Both the position numbers and the translations under genes were made by a program. Positions 1 to 11,762 of a stretch of 64,000 bases of DNA are shown one piece after another (position 1 is the first letter of the stretch; every line of letters begins with the position of its first letter). This DNA comes from Adiantum capillus-veneris. Taxonomy: Eukaryota; Streptophyta; Polypodiopsida; Polypodiales; Pteridaceae. The DNA lies in contig CM043962.1 in assembly GCA_014529385.2 (NCBI GenBank), forward strand, positions 90,011,680-90,075,679, given 5' to 3'. The notes under the pieces were generated by a model. That model saw only the letters and a program-made list of their open reading frames with translations, was not told where the DNA came from and made no database searches.

Positions 1-585
1 CAAAAGATGATGGATATGATGCAAACTAAAAAGGAAAAAAAAGATTGCACCAAGAAAAAGGTAGTTGTTATCTATTGCCCAAAATTTCATAGTCTAGAGC
101 TCTAACTCAACTTTTATGCTTTCAATTTTCTATGCATACAGAGTGTATTGAAGAATGTTCTTAATGAGAGTGCTACTCTTCAAAACACAAAGGCCTTCAA
201 TGAACTCTCAAATGGGTCTCATGAATATGTAAGGAGATTGACTTTAGTTATACTCATCTTTTGGCATGGATTAAGCTTTTTCAATTAAGTAGTGACTTTT
301 TACAATTGAACTTTTATTTAGGATATGAACTTTGATAAAGACGACCAAGAGACGATTTTAATCAAATTTTTAGAAGTTTCAACAGTTGATGCATTGTATA
401 TTACGCTAAAAGCTAGTTTCAATCTAGCAAAGCGTAGTACGGATTTCACAAGAGATCATCAAGAGCAAAGTGTGGATGGAATGCGCTCATCATTTGTAGT
501 GTACCTTTTGGCCACAAACAAAGTTAGAATTTTCAAATGTGACTCTTCTCCACTAAGTGTGGATGATGTAATTGTGGTTGAGTGA
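1..585 (+). CDS. 3' end of an unrecognised intron-containing gene
   Basis: Three consecutive exons can be read: up to position 60, 142-228 and 322-585. They are separated by GT-AG introns (61-141 and 229-321), all in phase 0, ending in a TGA at 583-585. The first visible exon is lysine-rich and ends in KKK at the donor site. The next begins SVLKNV, and the last encodes 87 residues beginning DMNFDKDDQETILIKFLEV. The upstream part lies outside the window. I do not recognise a domain. The exon pattern (Lys-rich exon ending KKK, then an exon starting VLKxV) resembles the plus-strand gene inside the CACTA element at 36315-36909, so this may be part of a related transposon-borne gene. It could equally be an ordinary host gene. 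The conserved splice phase and open frames support a real gene; function is unknown. Confidence 0.5.
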
Positions 586-1221
586 TGTTATGCTAATTTG
601 ATTATTTTAATGTAACCTTGAGACCCAAAGAAAGGGTGAACATTTTTGCATCAACTATTTTCAATTGTTAAATTTATGACTTAGATTGAATTCTTCAAAA
701 AGCTACTGTGAGTCACTCTTATATGTTGTTCTTTTCTTATGAAGTAGTTTCTGCTCCAAATACCCATGCATAATGAGTTCGATGCAAAGATTTAATTTCT
801 TTGATACAAGATCTACAACATATTTGTGAGAATTGTTATTATAATATTATTATTTTAATTATAAAATCAATAAATTTGTATATAATAAAAAACTTTGATT
901 TAGGTTATTCACTTATGTGACTCTTTTTGTTTAGTTATTGTATATAAAACTAACGTGAATATTACTATATAGATTTTTTTCGTTCCAATTACTATGTAGT
1001 TTTTTTTGTGCATATGTTGATCAAAAAGCTACATAGTTTTATTATGTGGATCATTTTTACTACATATATATACAATAAAAGGTTTCATTTTTACTAGTTT
1101 GGACTTTTCCTACATATGTTAAGTTTTATCTAAGAAAGTCATTTTTTTTTGCTATGTAGGAATTGAATTAAAGTTCCTTGTGAATCCCTGACACGCAGGC
1201 GATCTTTGCGAGCTATGTAGG
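586..1221. other. AT-rich intergenic DNA
   Basis: Strongly AT-rich non-coding DNA between the end of the unrecognised plus-strand gene and the TIR-domain gene. The block around 940-1170 repeats short phrases such as ctatgtag and acatag in both orientations. That looks like a decayed inverted repeat, but I cannot define ends or a target duplication. No coding frame or RNA gene was seen. Confidence 0.4.
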
Positions 1222-1832
1222 TCACATCGAAGTTGAAAGCAGGAGCCACGACAGCAGAGACTGCCGACCAATCTTGTCTATGTACGTCTTCTCTCCCTCA
1301 GAGCCTTGATCAAACACGACGCCATTGTGCGAGGTCAGTTTTTGCAAAGCGTTCTCCCACTCGATGATGTCGATGGGGAACTTGCTACCTTGCAGCTTTC
1401 TAGCATGGTCTCCCCATTCCTTGCGCCATCTCTCGAGATTTTCCGGAGACTTGAGATCCTCACAGGGGAGCTTGTAGAAAAGAGGCAAGAGCTTCACGCC
1501 TTTGGCCATGGCAGCCACCCCATGGCAACCACGAAGGCACACAGCTCGATCATGGGCCATTTGGAGCACACAAAGTCTTCTGATAGGAGGAGCAAAGCAA
1601 CCTCACAGCTGTTCGCTGCCTGAAAGATGTGCGAGGGAAAATGCTCTCCTGGCGGCAAGCTATGGTGCTTGATATCGAAGAAGGTGGTGAAACCAGACAA
1701 ATAGAGATCGTTGTAGAGATCCTTGGCAAAACCCTTCTGTTTTCCACTGTGGGAAAGGAAGATAGCATGGCCGCCGTGCATGAGGGGCTGATCATGTGAT
1801 GAGCTCTCACCCTTTCTATGTGGATCTTGCAT
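1222..1832 (-). pseudogene. TIR-domain (NADase/immune receptor-like) gene, frameshifted
   Basis: The protein starts best at the ATG at 1832 (MQDPHRKGESS); a longer frame to 2042 would begin upstream of the TATA box. It reads a TIR domain: HAIFLSHSGKQKGF (strand A), FFDIKHHSLPPGEHFP, IFQAANSCEVALLLLSEDF and SKWPMIELCAFV, whose Glu sits where the TIR NADase glutamate lies. Near 1505-1545 the frame shifts. The first frame stops at 1494, while the TIR continues in another frame (KGVKLLPLFYKLPC, then WENALQKLTSHNGVVF) to a stop at 1222. The break is in a small repeat (ccatgg...ccatgg). No NB-ARC or LRR follows downstream. The SHSG/SLPxGE/SKWPM wording resembles the atypical TIR-only or TIR-NB-TPR lineage more than classical TNLs; that is inference. 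A splice donor near the C-terminal end is possible. Confidence 0.7.
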
Positions 1833-2049
1833 ATTGCAACACAGTGAGAGTTGAGAGGGAGAGATTGCTCGCAGAGTATCTAAGAAAGCAGAAGGTGGAA
1901 GAGGAATATTAGGCGTTGATGAGAAAGAGATTATAATGCCTGTGTGTGCACGCGCGCGCGAGGGAGGGAGAGAGAGAGAGAGAGAGGGACTGTATGTGAT
2001 TACGAGCGGGAGCTCAAGACCAACCTTTCGCACGTGCTTCACGTCCCTC

Positions 2050-2057
2050 TTTTATAA
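2050..2057 (-). promoter_or_regulatory. TATA box upstream of the TIR gene
   Basis: The minus strand reads TTATAAAA about 220 bp upstream of the preferred ATG at 1832. Between them lies a CT-rich stretch typical of plant 5' UTRs. The placement supports 1832 as the start. This is motif-level evidence only. Confidence 0.4.
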
Positions 2058-2471
2058 GGTTTCTGCATGTGCGCGAGGCCGTTTGAGCGGCACTCTCCCG
2101 GCAACTTAGAGCGCCTGCCCATACAACACCCCAAAATCGCCATCGTGCAGAGGGCCATCATCGTAGATGGCTGCTCTTGCCATCCCATAGGCCAGCAAGC
2201 AACCAATTGACGAAGGCTTTTCGGTACTAGCTGTCGACACTGTCCAGTCACTGTGCTGCCTGCAGTATCAAGTTTACCGCCCATTGACGGTGCAGAGGCG
2301 ATTCTCAGTTCTAGAGGGTGGTTGAAACACCCTCCACCTCAGAGGCGAAACCTTTCCCCGCTTTCTATCGGCGGCGATCTCATCGGCGTATGGGATTTGC
2401 CTTTACTTTTGTATGGCCGTCCAAAACCACTGCTAGAGGGCCTATGAGCAGGCGCTCTTAGACGACTTTAT

Positions 2472-2524
<53 letters not shown>
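2472..2524. repeat. (TG)n(AG)n compound microsatellite
   Basis: Uninterrupted TG dinucleotides pass directly into AG dinucleotides. The same TG-to-AG order recurs at 39672-39752, 51979-52023 and 52216-52512. Confidence 0.95.
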
Positions 2525-2527
<3 letters not shown>

Positions 2528-2617
2528 GCTGTTTAATTGACCCTCTCAATGTCTCTCTCGTTCTCTGTCTCGATGCTCTCGCTATAGGGCAGAGCTTGGA
2601 GCTCTCTCTCGCGCACG

Positions 2618-2621
<4 letters not shown>

Positions 2622-2663
<42 letters not shown>

Positions 2664-2678
2664 ACCTACCTACCTACC
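2622..2678. repeat. (CT)n(TATC)n(TACC)n compound microsatellite
   Basis: CT dinucleotides are followed by three to four TATC units and then TACC units. Confidence 0.95.
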
Positions 2679-2768
2679 AATTCCCTGAATTTTTCCTCCA
2701 TAGGATTTTCTAACGACGTTTTTCAAAATCCCTTGTGACGACTCAAATCGCCCATCAGGGTTCAATGT

Positions 2769-2849
2769 CAGTGTTCGGGGAAAATGTGTCTCAGCTTAAT
2801 ATCATGCCGTTTTCAATTTCAAAAATGCCGGTTGGGGGCGAGGGGAAAA
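2769..2849. mobile_element. hAT-like MITE, left part (split by the CACTA insertion)
   Basis: Begins CAGTGTTCGGGGAAAA and matches, in inverse orientation, the right half of the MITE copy at 39186-39402. It continues after the CACTA element at 38705-38846, where it ends in the inverted terminal repeat ...CTGAACACTG. Rejoined length is about 223 bp, close to 217 bp for the intact copy. I found no matching 8-bp duplication around this copy. Confidence 0.8.
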
Positions 2850-2865
2850 CACTACAAGTTTTAGA

Positions 2866-4225
2866 ACTTTTCTTACTTATAAAAAGTGGGTATTAATTCC
2901 GGCATTCACACCGTATGGTGTGAAAACCATTTTTTATAGCCAAAAATTAATATGTATTTCTATGGAGAAGTCATGTTTTCACTTCTATATATTATTTTCA
3001 TACTCGTATTTTACACTGATGTTTTTTTTAAACGATTAAAGTTCAAAAACTCCATGTAAATTTGATATTTTCACTCTCTAATATTATTCGTACCCTTGTG
3101 CTTTACATTGAGATTTTTTCTTTATGACTCATTTCTAATGGTACTTGTAATTTTTTCAACATTGAAAACATTTCTATACGTGATATAAGTATAAATCTTT
3201 TACAATCTAGCATGCTGTCAACATGTTTTCCCGTAGAATTATTCATACCTTTAAGGGAGCATGCAATTAAATTCTAATTTTTATGCTATATTTTTTTTTC
3301 GTCGAGAAATTTCTCTATGCAAAAAGTAAAAGTCCTTTCAGATTTTTCACTTTGAAAATTTTCACACATATAATGTCTATGATGGCAAGATATTATAAAA
3401 ATTTGATTGAAAAAATTTGCACACAAATTAGCACGCATGCGCACGCAACAATTGTTCAAGAACTTTTTCCAATTGCAAAATTTAGTGAAAAAATCGAGAT
3501 TCGCACCTAGTGAGTGAGAATACGATATTTTCACACGTGCGACCTTGAAAATTTTGACCGTAAGAAGCAGCTTTTCGAGTGAAAAAAATATATTTCTCAC
3601 TCTTGGAACAGTACTCGCGGTGTCTTGTGACTGTTCCAACTTAGCTTAACAAAAAATTAGTCCACATTCACTACATTCCAAGAAACTTTTCCATTCGAAA
3701 ATAGTTATTTCTCACTGTTGAAACAATACGTATACTCACGACACCGACTTGATTGTTCTAATACTAATTAGTCGGCATTCACAACACAAAAATTACTTAT
3801 TCTATGGAATTTTTAAATAATTATTATGAATTTTTAAAATTCTCTGATGAAGTGTGAAAATGAGTGGGAAAAACGCCCTTTTTCTCAACTAATGAAAAGT
3901 ATGAAACTTGGAGTGTAAAAGAATGTCTTAAAAATAAACGAATTAGTATCACTAATATTAAGGAATGTCGAATTAGCATCACTAATTATTAAAGAATATC
4001 GAATTCATGCTTTTTAGAATTGTACTCTTCATGATGCGCAATATGCAAGAACTAAAAATCACAATAACCAACATAATCGTGGATTCAAGGGAATCTCATT
4101 TTGAGATAGTCGCAAAATACACAATAATATTGTCGAATTGGAAAAAAGTATCAACCCAAAGTACATAAAATTGAGCTTCAAACATTGTTCAAAAAGATCT
4201 AGGAGTGCTCTTAATAAGTCCATGT
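2866..4225. other. CACTA left subterminal region
   Basis: AT-rich non-coding DNA of the CACTA element downstream of the transposase. It contains related blocks: 3500-3640 and 3680-3790 share TTTCTCACT..TTGAAACA-type phrases, and 3935-4005 repeats cgaattag.atcactaat. Short subterminal repeats are typical transposase-binding arrays in CACTA elements; which unit is bound is not evident. Confidence 0.5.
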
Positions 4226-6631
4226 TCAATTCGATGCTTTGAAGCAAGTAGGAATGCCATCTACAAGGTTTGAATAATGAACCGGAGACCATCCTTGTAA
4301 AATATCTAGACATATGCTCCAATCTTGCCATGTGCTTACTTCACCCTCTATGTTCCAATGTTCACTCTCTGGATCTTGATGTAGAAAACCTATTTTGAAG
4401 GCATGTTGTTGCACATGATTAACATCAATTACCACTGCGTTTCTAGTAGATGAATTAGATTCAACATTAGTGTGGCTTGAAACCAGCACTATGTCTCCCT
4501 TTTCCATCCAAGGCCGAGCACATCCTGCAAATCTAGGCTTTAATAAATGCGTACGAAAGTGAATGTCACTCATTTCGTAAATCACTTTATCGCATGGGGT
4601 ATTCAAAGGTAGGAAGAAGCATTTGTGTAGAATTGTGTATGTTGGCAATAAACACCACCTCTTATTCAGAAACTCCGTGTGCTTGATTGATTTCATTCCT
4701 GTCACTTTGTCATCTTGGAAATCATCTATTGCACAACGTGCATTCATAAACTCTCCGACAAAGAAGAGCTCAATGTTCCTTTTATGCTCATGTGATAAGA
4801 ATTCGTGAATGTTACATACATCCCTTGATATACATTGACGACTTGCATTGGTACCAGGAGAGAGATTGACAATTACATTATCATTTACTTCGTACTGTTT
4901 AGCATGCATATGGACCCTTGAGTAAGAAATGCCTTCAAGATAAAGGTTTCCTTGATTCCAATAGTTTTTCAAGCTCAAAATCTCCCAACTCTGTAAAGCT
5001 CTTCTTTTCCTTTTGCGAGGACTAAAAGCAATTCCTTTTCTATCAATCATTTGAAGGCAAGGACAAGGACTAAGTCTATGTGCACTCTCATACAATTCCT
5101 TTGCTGATTTTTGTGAGGTGGAGAGAACTAAGCATGATGTATGCCAATTTGCACAAGATGAAAGATCCACATCAGCTCTAGCTAATCCTTGTGGCAACAA
5201 AAGACTCCTATGTATGCTTGAGAGTATCCTTACAGAAGGAGAAAGACCATCCTTCTCCACATCTAATTGTTTCAATGTTCTTGAAAGTAGCATTCGATTG
5301 TGATCATTTGTGTATGTCAACTCATTGAACCTATTATTTGTTGGTATCTTCACAATTCCCAGAACATTTTTTTCAAATTGATAGCACCAACTTCCATCAT
5401 GACTACCATGGCGTATAATATCGTCAAGAATCTCTCCACAACCTACAATGAAAAAAAAATCAATCCATCACACTTTGATCACAAGCTTTTGAAATAGAGA
5501 TATATTTTATAAGGTATTGATTAGATACACATACCCGCAACATGTTCAAGTGGTGAGACATTCTCACCCTCTTCCTCCTCTGAAATAATTCTCCAAGCTG
5601 AAAACAACTGACGAGTAGCTTTGATGCTTTCTATTGACCAACCATGGTTGCGAGTGTAGTTATAGAAGATATGAGATATGTCTATCAAAATCATTCCAAC
5701 ATCTTGCAAAGTCTTTGGGATACTTGTCACCATGTTCAAAATGTGTGGTAAGCACCATTGTATGAACTTTTGGTGCTCCTCTTCTATAAAGGTACCATGA
5801 TGTTTAATTGCATTTAATGGCCATCTTCCACTTCTACGAAGAGTCCGTGGTATAGCATTAGATACATCTTTCACAGCACAATCTATACTCTTCGTCATTT
5901 CATTGGATGCTCTTTCAAAAAGAGTTGTCGTGAATTTCTTGAAAAAATTCAATGCCAGAATATGCATAACATCATAAACAAGGTCCAAACTTATATCAAA
6001 ACCATATAAATAGTATACTCTCCAAAGTGGTGATTCTCCCGTTAAACCTGCCTTTGCTAGAGCTTTACTGCATTGATCCTTTGTTTTTTTCCATTTTGAA
6101 ACTCTTATTGCATCAAGAATCTCGGTAGCACATCTCTTGGTTGGTGGATATCGTGCAAGATATCTACTATCTGTATATACATACTTTGGAACCCGCACCC
6201 CCTCTATCACCTGCTTCATAGGAGGCTTATCTCTTCTGCATCCGGCCTTTCCTCCATCTTTCAAATGCCCCACTTTGCATTGTGTAGGGTGATCTCATGT
6301 CCATGACATCAAAATTGCCCTAAGAGTACATAAATCTTGCATAACCTCTTGTGTGTCCTCAAAAATGGCAGTTGTTGGATAGTTGAAGTTGACACGAGAT
6401 CCATCTACAAAAGCTGATTCAAGCTCACTTACTAATGGTTCTAAAAAACATGGAAATATATCACCATATTTCTTATCGAGTTTTAATAAAATCAATGGCA
6501 AAAATATCACTGGCAGTGGACCAATTATTGAGTTTTTTCCTCCATTAAGCACTACTATTTCAATGACTCCACTCTCTTTTGGCTTTGTTGTTGCTATTTG
6601 AAAACCATCCCAATGGCACATCAATGCAAAG
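4226..6631 (-). pseudogene. CACTA-type transposase (nonsense-mutated, truncated by gypsy A)
   Basis: Three blocks read leftwards. 6631-6298 has CHWDGFQIATTKPKESG, equivalent to the DGF block before the catalytic region. 6273-5536 follows a TGA at 6295-6297 where the family has Gly (SWT*DHPTQCKVG); it has CRR and YDVMHILALNFFKK, equivalent to the D-x-MH-x-LG transposase motif. An intron follows: donor G/GTATGT near 5535, acceptor near 5443. Joining across it keeps the frame and gives WCYQFEKNVLGIVKIPTNNR, a conserved region of this transposase lineage; the frame then runs to 4226. The 5' end is lost where gypsy A inserted, and no good continuation was found beyond 34981. One nonsense codon plus the truncation make it inactive. 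The product would have acted in the nucleus, cutting at CACTA ends. Confidence 0.75.
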
Positions 6632-7653
6632 TGTAATGGAATTTGCCTATTCAATTTGATAGTAGCGGAATTTAATGAGAGTACTTTCAAGAATGATTTC
6701 GTGAGCATAGCGGGTTGACATAATTGAAGATAGCAACATAATCATAGCAATTAGTTAACTTGGCATAGACAATACTTTTGCAAGAGAGAGAATTTAGAGA
6801 ACATGAAAACAATTGAGGACCGGATTTATGTGGAGCCGGTCCCCCCTCCAATAGGCATTTGTATTATGATTTCTCCCATAAAGAGAGACTTGTTACAATA
6901 CATTCTTTGTGTTCCTTGTGGCCTAGGTGAAGCAATGAAGATGGAAAGCTTCATGCATCACCATCATAGCATAACCTAAACTTGAAGAAAGCTTTAACTA
7001 TACCAAGCCTCAGTCCCAAGACCTCAAACACCTTCGAAGGTGGAGAGAGCTAGCAGGGAATGAGGGTAGAGAAGAGGAAGAAGAAACATTTCATATGAGA
7101 AAGAGCTAGTTCCTCACTTATCATAACTCTTGTGCTAGCATACATAATAGCATAGTAATGAATAAGAAATAGATGGCAAGCTCAAGCATTGAAGCATGGC
7201 TCTTGGATGGATTTGCACTCCATAGCCAAGAGTGTTGGTGTAGGCTCTCAACCTCTACTTGCTTGGAGAAAGAGAGGGAGCTCTTGCACTTTGCATAGTA
7301 CACAATGAGAGTGTTTGTGAGTGTGTGTGGGTGAGTATACCCCCTAAGCACCCCCCTATCTTGCTTGGGTTGACCCCCTCTTGTAGCTCATTCTTGAAGC
7401 TCATTGGACCCCTCCAAGCCTAGCCAATCACAAGCAGGAGCCATTACAAGCAACATGGATAGCCTTGGGACAAGTGTCCCCCTTTCTCCTTTGAGAGAGA
7501 GGACTTGATAAATGCAAAATCAATTAATTAAATATCCTTTATTATCATTGGACCCCTTGGGTGGCCAACCAATAGGTTTCAGGCACACCATGAGGGCAAC
7601 ATGAGGAGGAACTTGACAAGTGTCCTTGTTGCCTCTTCAAGCTGTGGCTTCCC

Positions 7654-7692
<39 letters not shown>

Positions 7693-8228
7693 CTCTCTCA
7701 TCCCCCCCCCTTGTAGGCTCGCCCCCCTCCTTGTAGGGATCTTTTTGACTTTGGATGAGCAAGCCCCTTAGTCATCAAGCATGACTAAGAACTTGAAGTA
7801 GGGGGTGTTCCCACAAGCATCTCAGGCAAGCTTCTCAAGGCATCTCAAGCACCTTAATCATGCACCAAGTCAAGCACCTCAAGCATGGAGCCAGTCAAGC
7901 ACCTCAAACATCTTAATCAAGCACCTCAAGTCTGGGCCGGGTTCCCACCTCAAGCTCAGCTCTAGCTTACCTAAGGTCAAAGTACTTTTATACACATTAT
8001 TGGAGGTCTTCAATGAAGCTAACCCTAAGGTCTTATGCTCCATTGGTTAGCCTTGCTCTTGATAGACCATCTCCCATTTGGGCCCCTTTACTATTGGCCC
8101 CGTGTTGAGATAGATCTATAAGCACATATCTATATCTTAACACTTGTTCCCGTTTATTCTCCCACATTAAGTGATCAATTTAATATGAGAAAATCATTTG
8201 GGTTGGTTAGATATTAGATTTTATGACA
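6632..8228 (-). repeat. 3' LTR of gypsy A
   Basis: On the minus strand it runs TGTCATAAAATC...CCATTACA, with canonical TG..CA ends. It includes (GT)n at 7654-7691, a C-run, and a minisatellite-like block (7800-7935) built on caagcacctcaag. It is shorter than the 5' LTR mainly because the (GT)n and the caagcacctcaag array have fewer units. ORFs inside, such as 7121-7351, occur in both LTRs and look like chance frames. Confidence 0.93.
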
Positions 8229-8266
8229 TTACCTTTCTCTTGAAATCATAGTCGTCCTCGACTATG
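8229..8266 (-). promoter_or_regulatory. Polypurine tract and adjacent hairpin of gypsy A
   Basis: On the minus strand AAGAGAAAGGTAA sits directly before the 3' LTR start TGTCAT, the expected place for plus-strand priming. Beside it, 8247-8266 is a perfect 8-bp stem with a 4-base loop (CATAGTCG-TCCT-CGACTATG). The same hairpin is present in element B at 11781-11800. Confidence 0.65.
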
Positions 8267-8588
8267 AGGTAGAAGAGATAAAGCCTTAGTCATTAGTCAA
8301 TTGTACTTAGTGGGTAGAGGATCCCTTTTTTACACTACGACATCTTTCCAAGATGGATGACTAATCCATTTGGTGCTTGGGAGACATAGCTACCGCAAGC
8401 ATGTCTGCTCTTTAGTCCATTTCATTCTCCCAAAGTAGAGTGACAAATTCTAATTGGTGTTTGAGAGACGTCGTCATCACAAACATGATTCTAAGCATGC
8501 ATACTAGTTAAATTTGTGCACAATTAAAAAGAGGACTAGTCTTATAAGACAAAAATATGAGTCATTTAAAAGAAATTTGTACAGTTTC
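8267..8588. other. Gypsy A 3' untranslated region
   Basis: Non-coding stretch between the end of pol (stop at 8589-8591) and the polypurine tract. It is alignable by eye with 11801-12119 of element B. Nothing else is recognised. Confidence 0.5.
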
Positions 8589-10171
8589 TTACTCTAATGT
8601 AGCATTGTAAGCATTTACAAGGTTCATACTATCCTTAAGTTGTACTCCTTGCATCCATCTAGCATCTTCAAAAGGATAATTTTTGAGCTTAATAAGATAC
8701 CGTTGGATTATCTTACCATGTCGTAGTACCTTGTCTTCATGCCGAAGGATAGCTTGGGGTTGTAGCACCTCTTCTTGGTCTTCAACTTCGGGAGGGTCTT
8801 CAATAATTGGTTCAGTTGGTGGCTCTCCTTTGTAGGGCTTAAGTAGGCTTACATGAAAGGCATTGTGTATAAGCCAATGGTTGGGAAACTTGAGTTGATA
8901 ATCCGTCTCATTGATGGGCTTGAAGATTTGGAAAGGACCGTAGTATCTTTTTTTTTTCTAGTTTAGCATAATACTTTTGATGGCCCGTAGGATTTTTTCC
9001 CGTCGTTTGCCTTAATCGAGCCTTAGGAAACTTGAGTAAGACCCAATCATTTTCTTTGAACATTAAGACTCTTATGTGCTTATCAGCAGCAGATTTTTGC
9101 TTTTGTTGAGAGATGTCTATAGCCTACCTAATCTTTTGAAAAGATTCTTGTAGGTCACGGCTATACTCATCGGCGACGAAGATCTTCCCATGTAATTTGA
9201 GTAGCAAGGGACTTTTAGGTCTTCCCTCTATGATCTTGAAAGGTGCTTTCCCCGTAGAAGTATGGACAGTATTATTGTAGGCATACTCTACTAGAGGTAA
9301 ATACTTTTCCCATTGTGAGCGTTGATCTACTTCGGTAACATAAGTCTTGAGTAGATCGAGTATCGTAAGATTGGCTATCTCACTTTGGCCATCCGTTTGT
9401 GGGTGATAGGCCGAAGAGAAATTCAATCTTGTTCCTAGATTTTCAAAGAGACCTTTCCAAAAATTACTGGTCATTCTAGGATCTCTATCTGACACGATGG
9501 ATGTGGGTAATCCATGGTGCTTGAAAATTTGAGATATGAAGAGAGTTGCCATTTGATGTGCATTAATAGTCTTTTTGACAGGAATAAAATGTGCTTGCTT
9601 GCTAAACCTGTCAACTATTGTCCATATTCCTGTATTCCCATGGATAGACTTGGGTAATCCAAAGATGAAATCCATGGATATACTCTCCCATGGTGAATTT
9701 GGAATAGGCAATGGCTGGAGTAATCCAGGTTGCTTCCCTCTATCATACTTGGTCTTTTGGCATACTACACATTTTGAAACATACTCTTGTATGTCCACTT
9801 TCATGGTAGGCCAATAGAAATACGTCTCTACTCCTCGGAGAATAGGTTGAATACCTCCATGCCCTGCATATGGAGGAGCATGGGATTCATACATAACCTT
9901 CTCACGAAGGGAATGGGTAACACATAGCCTATTGCCGTGGAGAAGATAACCATCCAGCAAGGTGAATGGTTCCTCTTTCTTCCCCGAAGCAAGGGCTGAC
10001 ATTATGTCTCTAAAGTCAGGGTCAGTAGCATACTTATCTATCATAGAGGATAGATCATTGTGAGTAGCTATAGACACCGCATTAACTTTTGGTCGTCGTG
10101 AAAGTGCATCGGCAACTTGATTGTGCTTACTAGCTATGTGAGAAATATGGAAATTAAATTGCGAAAGAAAA
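8589..10171 (-). pseudogene. Gypsy A pol, integrase and chromodomain-like part
   Basis: This continues the frame broken at 29697 by element B. The long frame 10077-9124 has the integrase zinc-binding residues (HAPPYAGH...CVVC) and the DDE triad: D136 in MDFIFGLP, D197 in VSDRDP and E233 in YHPQTDGQSE (numbering within that frame). A TAG at 9124-9126 falls where element B has a sense codon ([11 protein letters not shown]). After it the frame reopens through [16 protein letters not shown] and the chromo-like [16 protein letters not shown] to a stop at 8589. The chromodomain-like tail supports a chromovirus assignment; its aromatic cage looks degenerate. It would have integrated cDNA in the nucleus. 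Confidence 0.88.
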
Positions 10172-10176
10172 TTTGC

Positions 10177-11762
10177 TATAACATTTGATGGCCTAATAAC
10201 TTATGTGTAGCGGAAATTAGCATGAACATAGTGGGCATTTCATTAGAATAGATTCCTAATGAGAATTACAAGAGTGCTTGGGTGGAGAGAGCAACAAAAA
10301 GCATAACACCTAGTTAGATAGCATCAACAATACTTTCAAAAGAGAGAGAAATTAAGCTATTGACAATAGTTGAGGACCGGATTTTCATGGAGCCGGTCCC
10401 CCCTCCAAAAGGCTTTGTATTATGGTTTCTCCCGTCAAGAGAGACATTGTACAATACAATTCTTTGTTTTCCTTCAAGACTAGCTAGTGCAATCAAGATG
10501 GAAGCCTCATGCACTAAGCAAAAAACTTAACAAACACAACTTGAATTATCCCCGTTCTCAGACCCAAGACCTCACACACCTTCGAAGATGGTGAGAGCTA
10601 GCAGGGTATGAGAGTAGATTGAGAGGAAAGAGTATCTTACGAGAAAGATGTACCTCTCCTCACATAATCACTCATATTAGCATAGCTTAGCTTAGTAATT
10701 AGCTTGGTAGAGGAGATGAGCATGCATTGAAGCTTGGCTCTTGGTTGGATTTGCATCCACATGCCAAGAGGGTGTTGAGGTAGGCTTCTATCTCACAAGC
10801 TTGGAGTAGGTGATAAGTTCTCCATTAAAGCTTGGGAAGAGATAGTCTTCTCTTTCTTCACACCTGAGATTGTGTGAGTGTGTTTGTGATAATGCGAAGC
10901 AAAAATCAGCCCCCTCTCTCTCTCTTGGGCGAGCCCCCTTGCTATTTGCTCTTCCTGCAGCCTCATTGGCCCTCCCCAAGTCAAGCCAATTACAATTAAG
11001 CAGCATAAGTGATAGCCTTCTGGCATGTGTCCCCCTTTCCCCTTTTGTGAGAGTTTGAGGTAATTAAATAATTAAACTAAACTCTCATTGGACCCCTTTG
11101 CCTCCTGGCCAATAGGAATCAGGCAAGCCATGGGGCTCATGAATGCTCATTGGACCCTTTGGGAGACTGCCCAATAGTCTTCTAGGAGACTTAATTCTTA
11201 TTGGTTTCTTTTATTAAATGTTTTTAAATTAATTAAACTAGATTTAATCTAGCTTAATTATCATTGGTCCACTTCAAGGGTCATCCAATAGGAATTGGGC
11301 ACACCTTGTGGGCATTTGGGCTAGGGAGCTGACATGTGTCCCTAATTCCCTTTGTGTTAAGGGGCTTGTGTGAGTGTGTGTGGCTTTCTCTCTCATCCCC
11401 TAGAAGAAGAGCTCGCCCCCTCCCATGTAGGGATGTGCATTGACTTTGGAGAGCACACAAAGCATCCAATTCCCCCTAAGCTTTAACCCTTTGGACACAA
11501 CCTTTGAATTTTGGAACCTTAGCATTTTGGAAGTCTTAATGGGCTGAAACTTAGGGTCTTTTTAGCCCATTTTTGCACATGGATCTTTTGCAGATGGCCC
11601 CCCGTTTGGATCCCTATTTTCCCTCCTTTGGATCCCTACTGTGGCCGGTCTGCTAGTTTAACCAATATTCTAGCTTTTTCTCCCCTGGCACTTCCCCACA
11701 TTAAATGATCAATTTAATATGAGAAAATCATTTAGGAGAATTAGATATTGATTATTATGACA
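10177..11762 (-). repeat. 3' LTR of gypsy B
   Basis: A near-identical copy lies at 28105-29691. Contains the segment gaggaccggatttt...ggagccggtcccccctcc, which is also present in the LTRs of element A and shows that the families are related. Frames such as 10314-10514 and 11281-11469 recur in the other LTR and carry no domain. Confidence 0.93.

Larger units (their letters stand above)
1833..2768. other. 5' leader of the TIR gene and microsatellite-rich DNA
   Basis: Apart from the TATA box and the microsatellites listed separately, this stretch holds a (GA)n tract at about 1958-1987 in the TIR leader. It also holds a GC-richer block at 2080-2450 with a small hairpin near 2318-2338 (ggagggtgtttcaaccaccc on the minus strand). 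Short frames here have no recognisable domain. Confidence 0.4.

Noticed and set aside
1494-2042. Start of the TIR protein at 2042
   Set aside because: This would put the start codon next to the TATA box and translate a CT microsatellite; the ATG at 1832 is better placed.
7805-8050. Ser/His-rich ORFs at 7805-8050 and 34499-34798
   Set aside because: Both lie at the same place in the two LTRs of gypsy A and translate the minisatellite.
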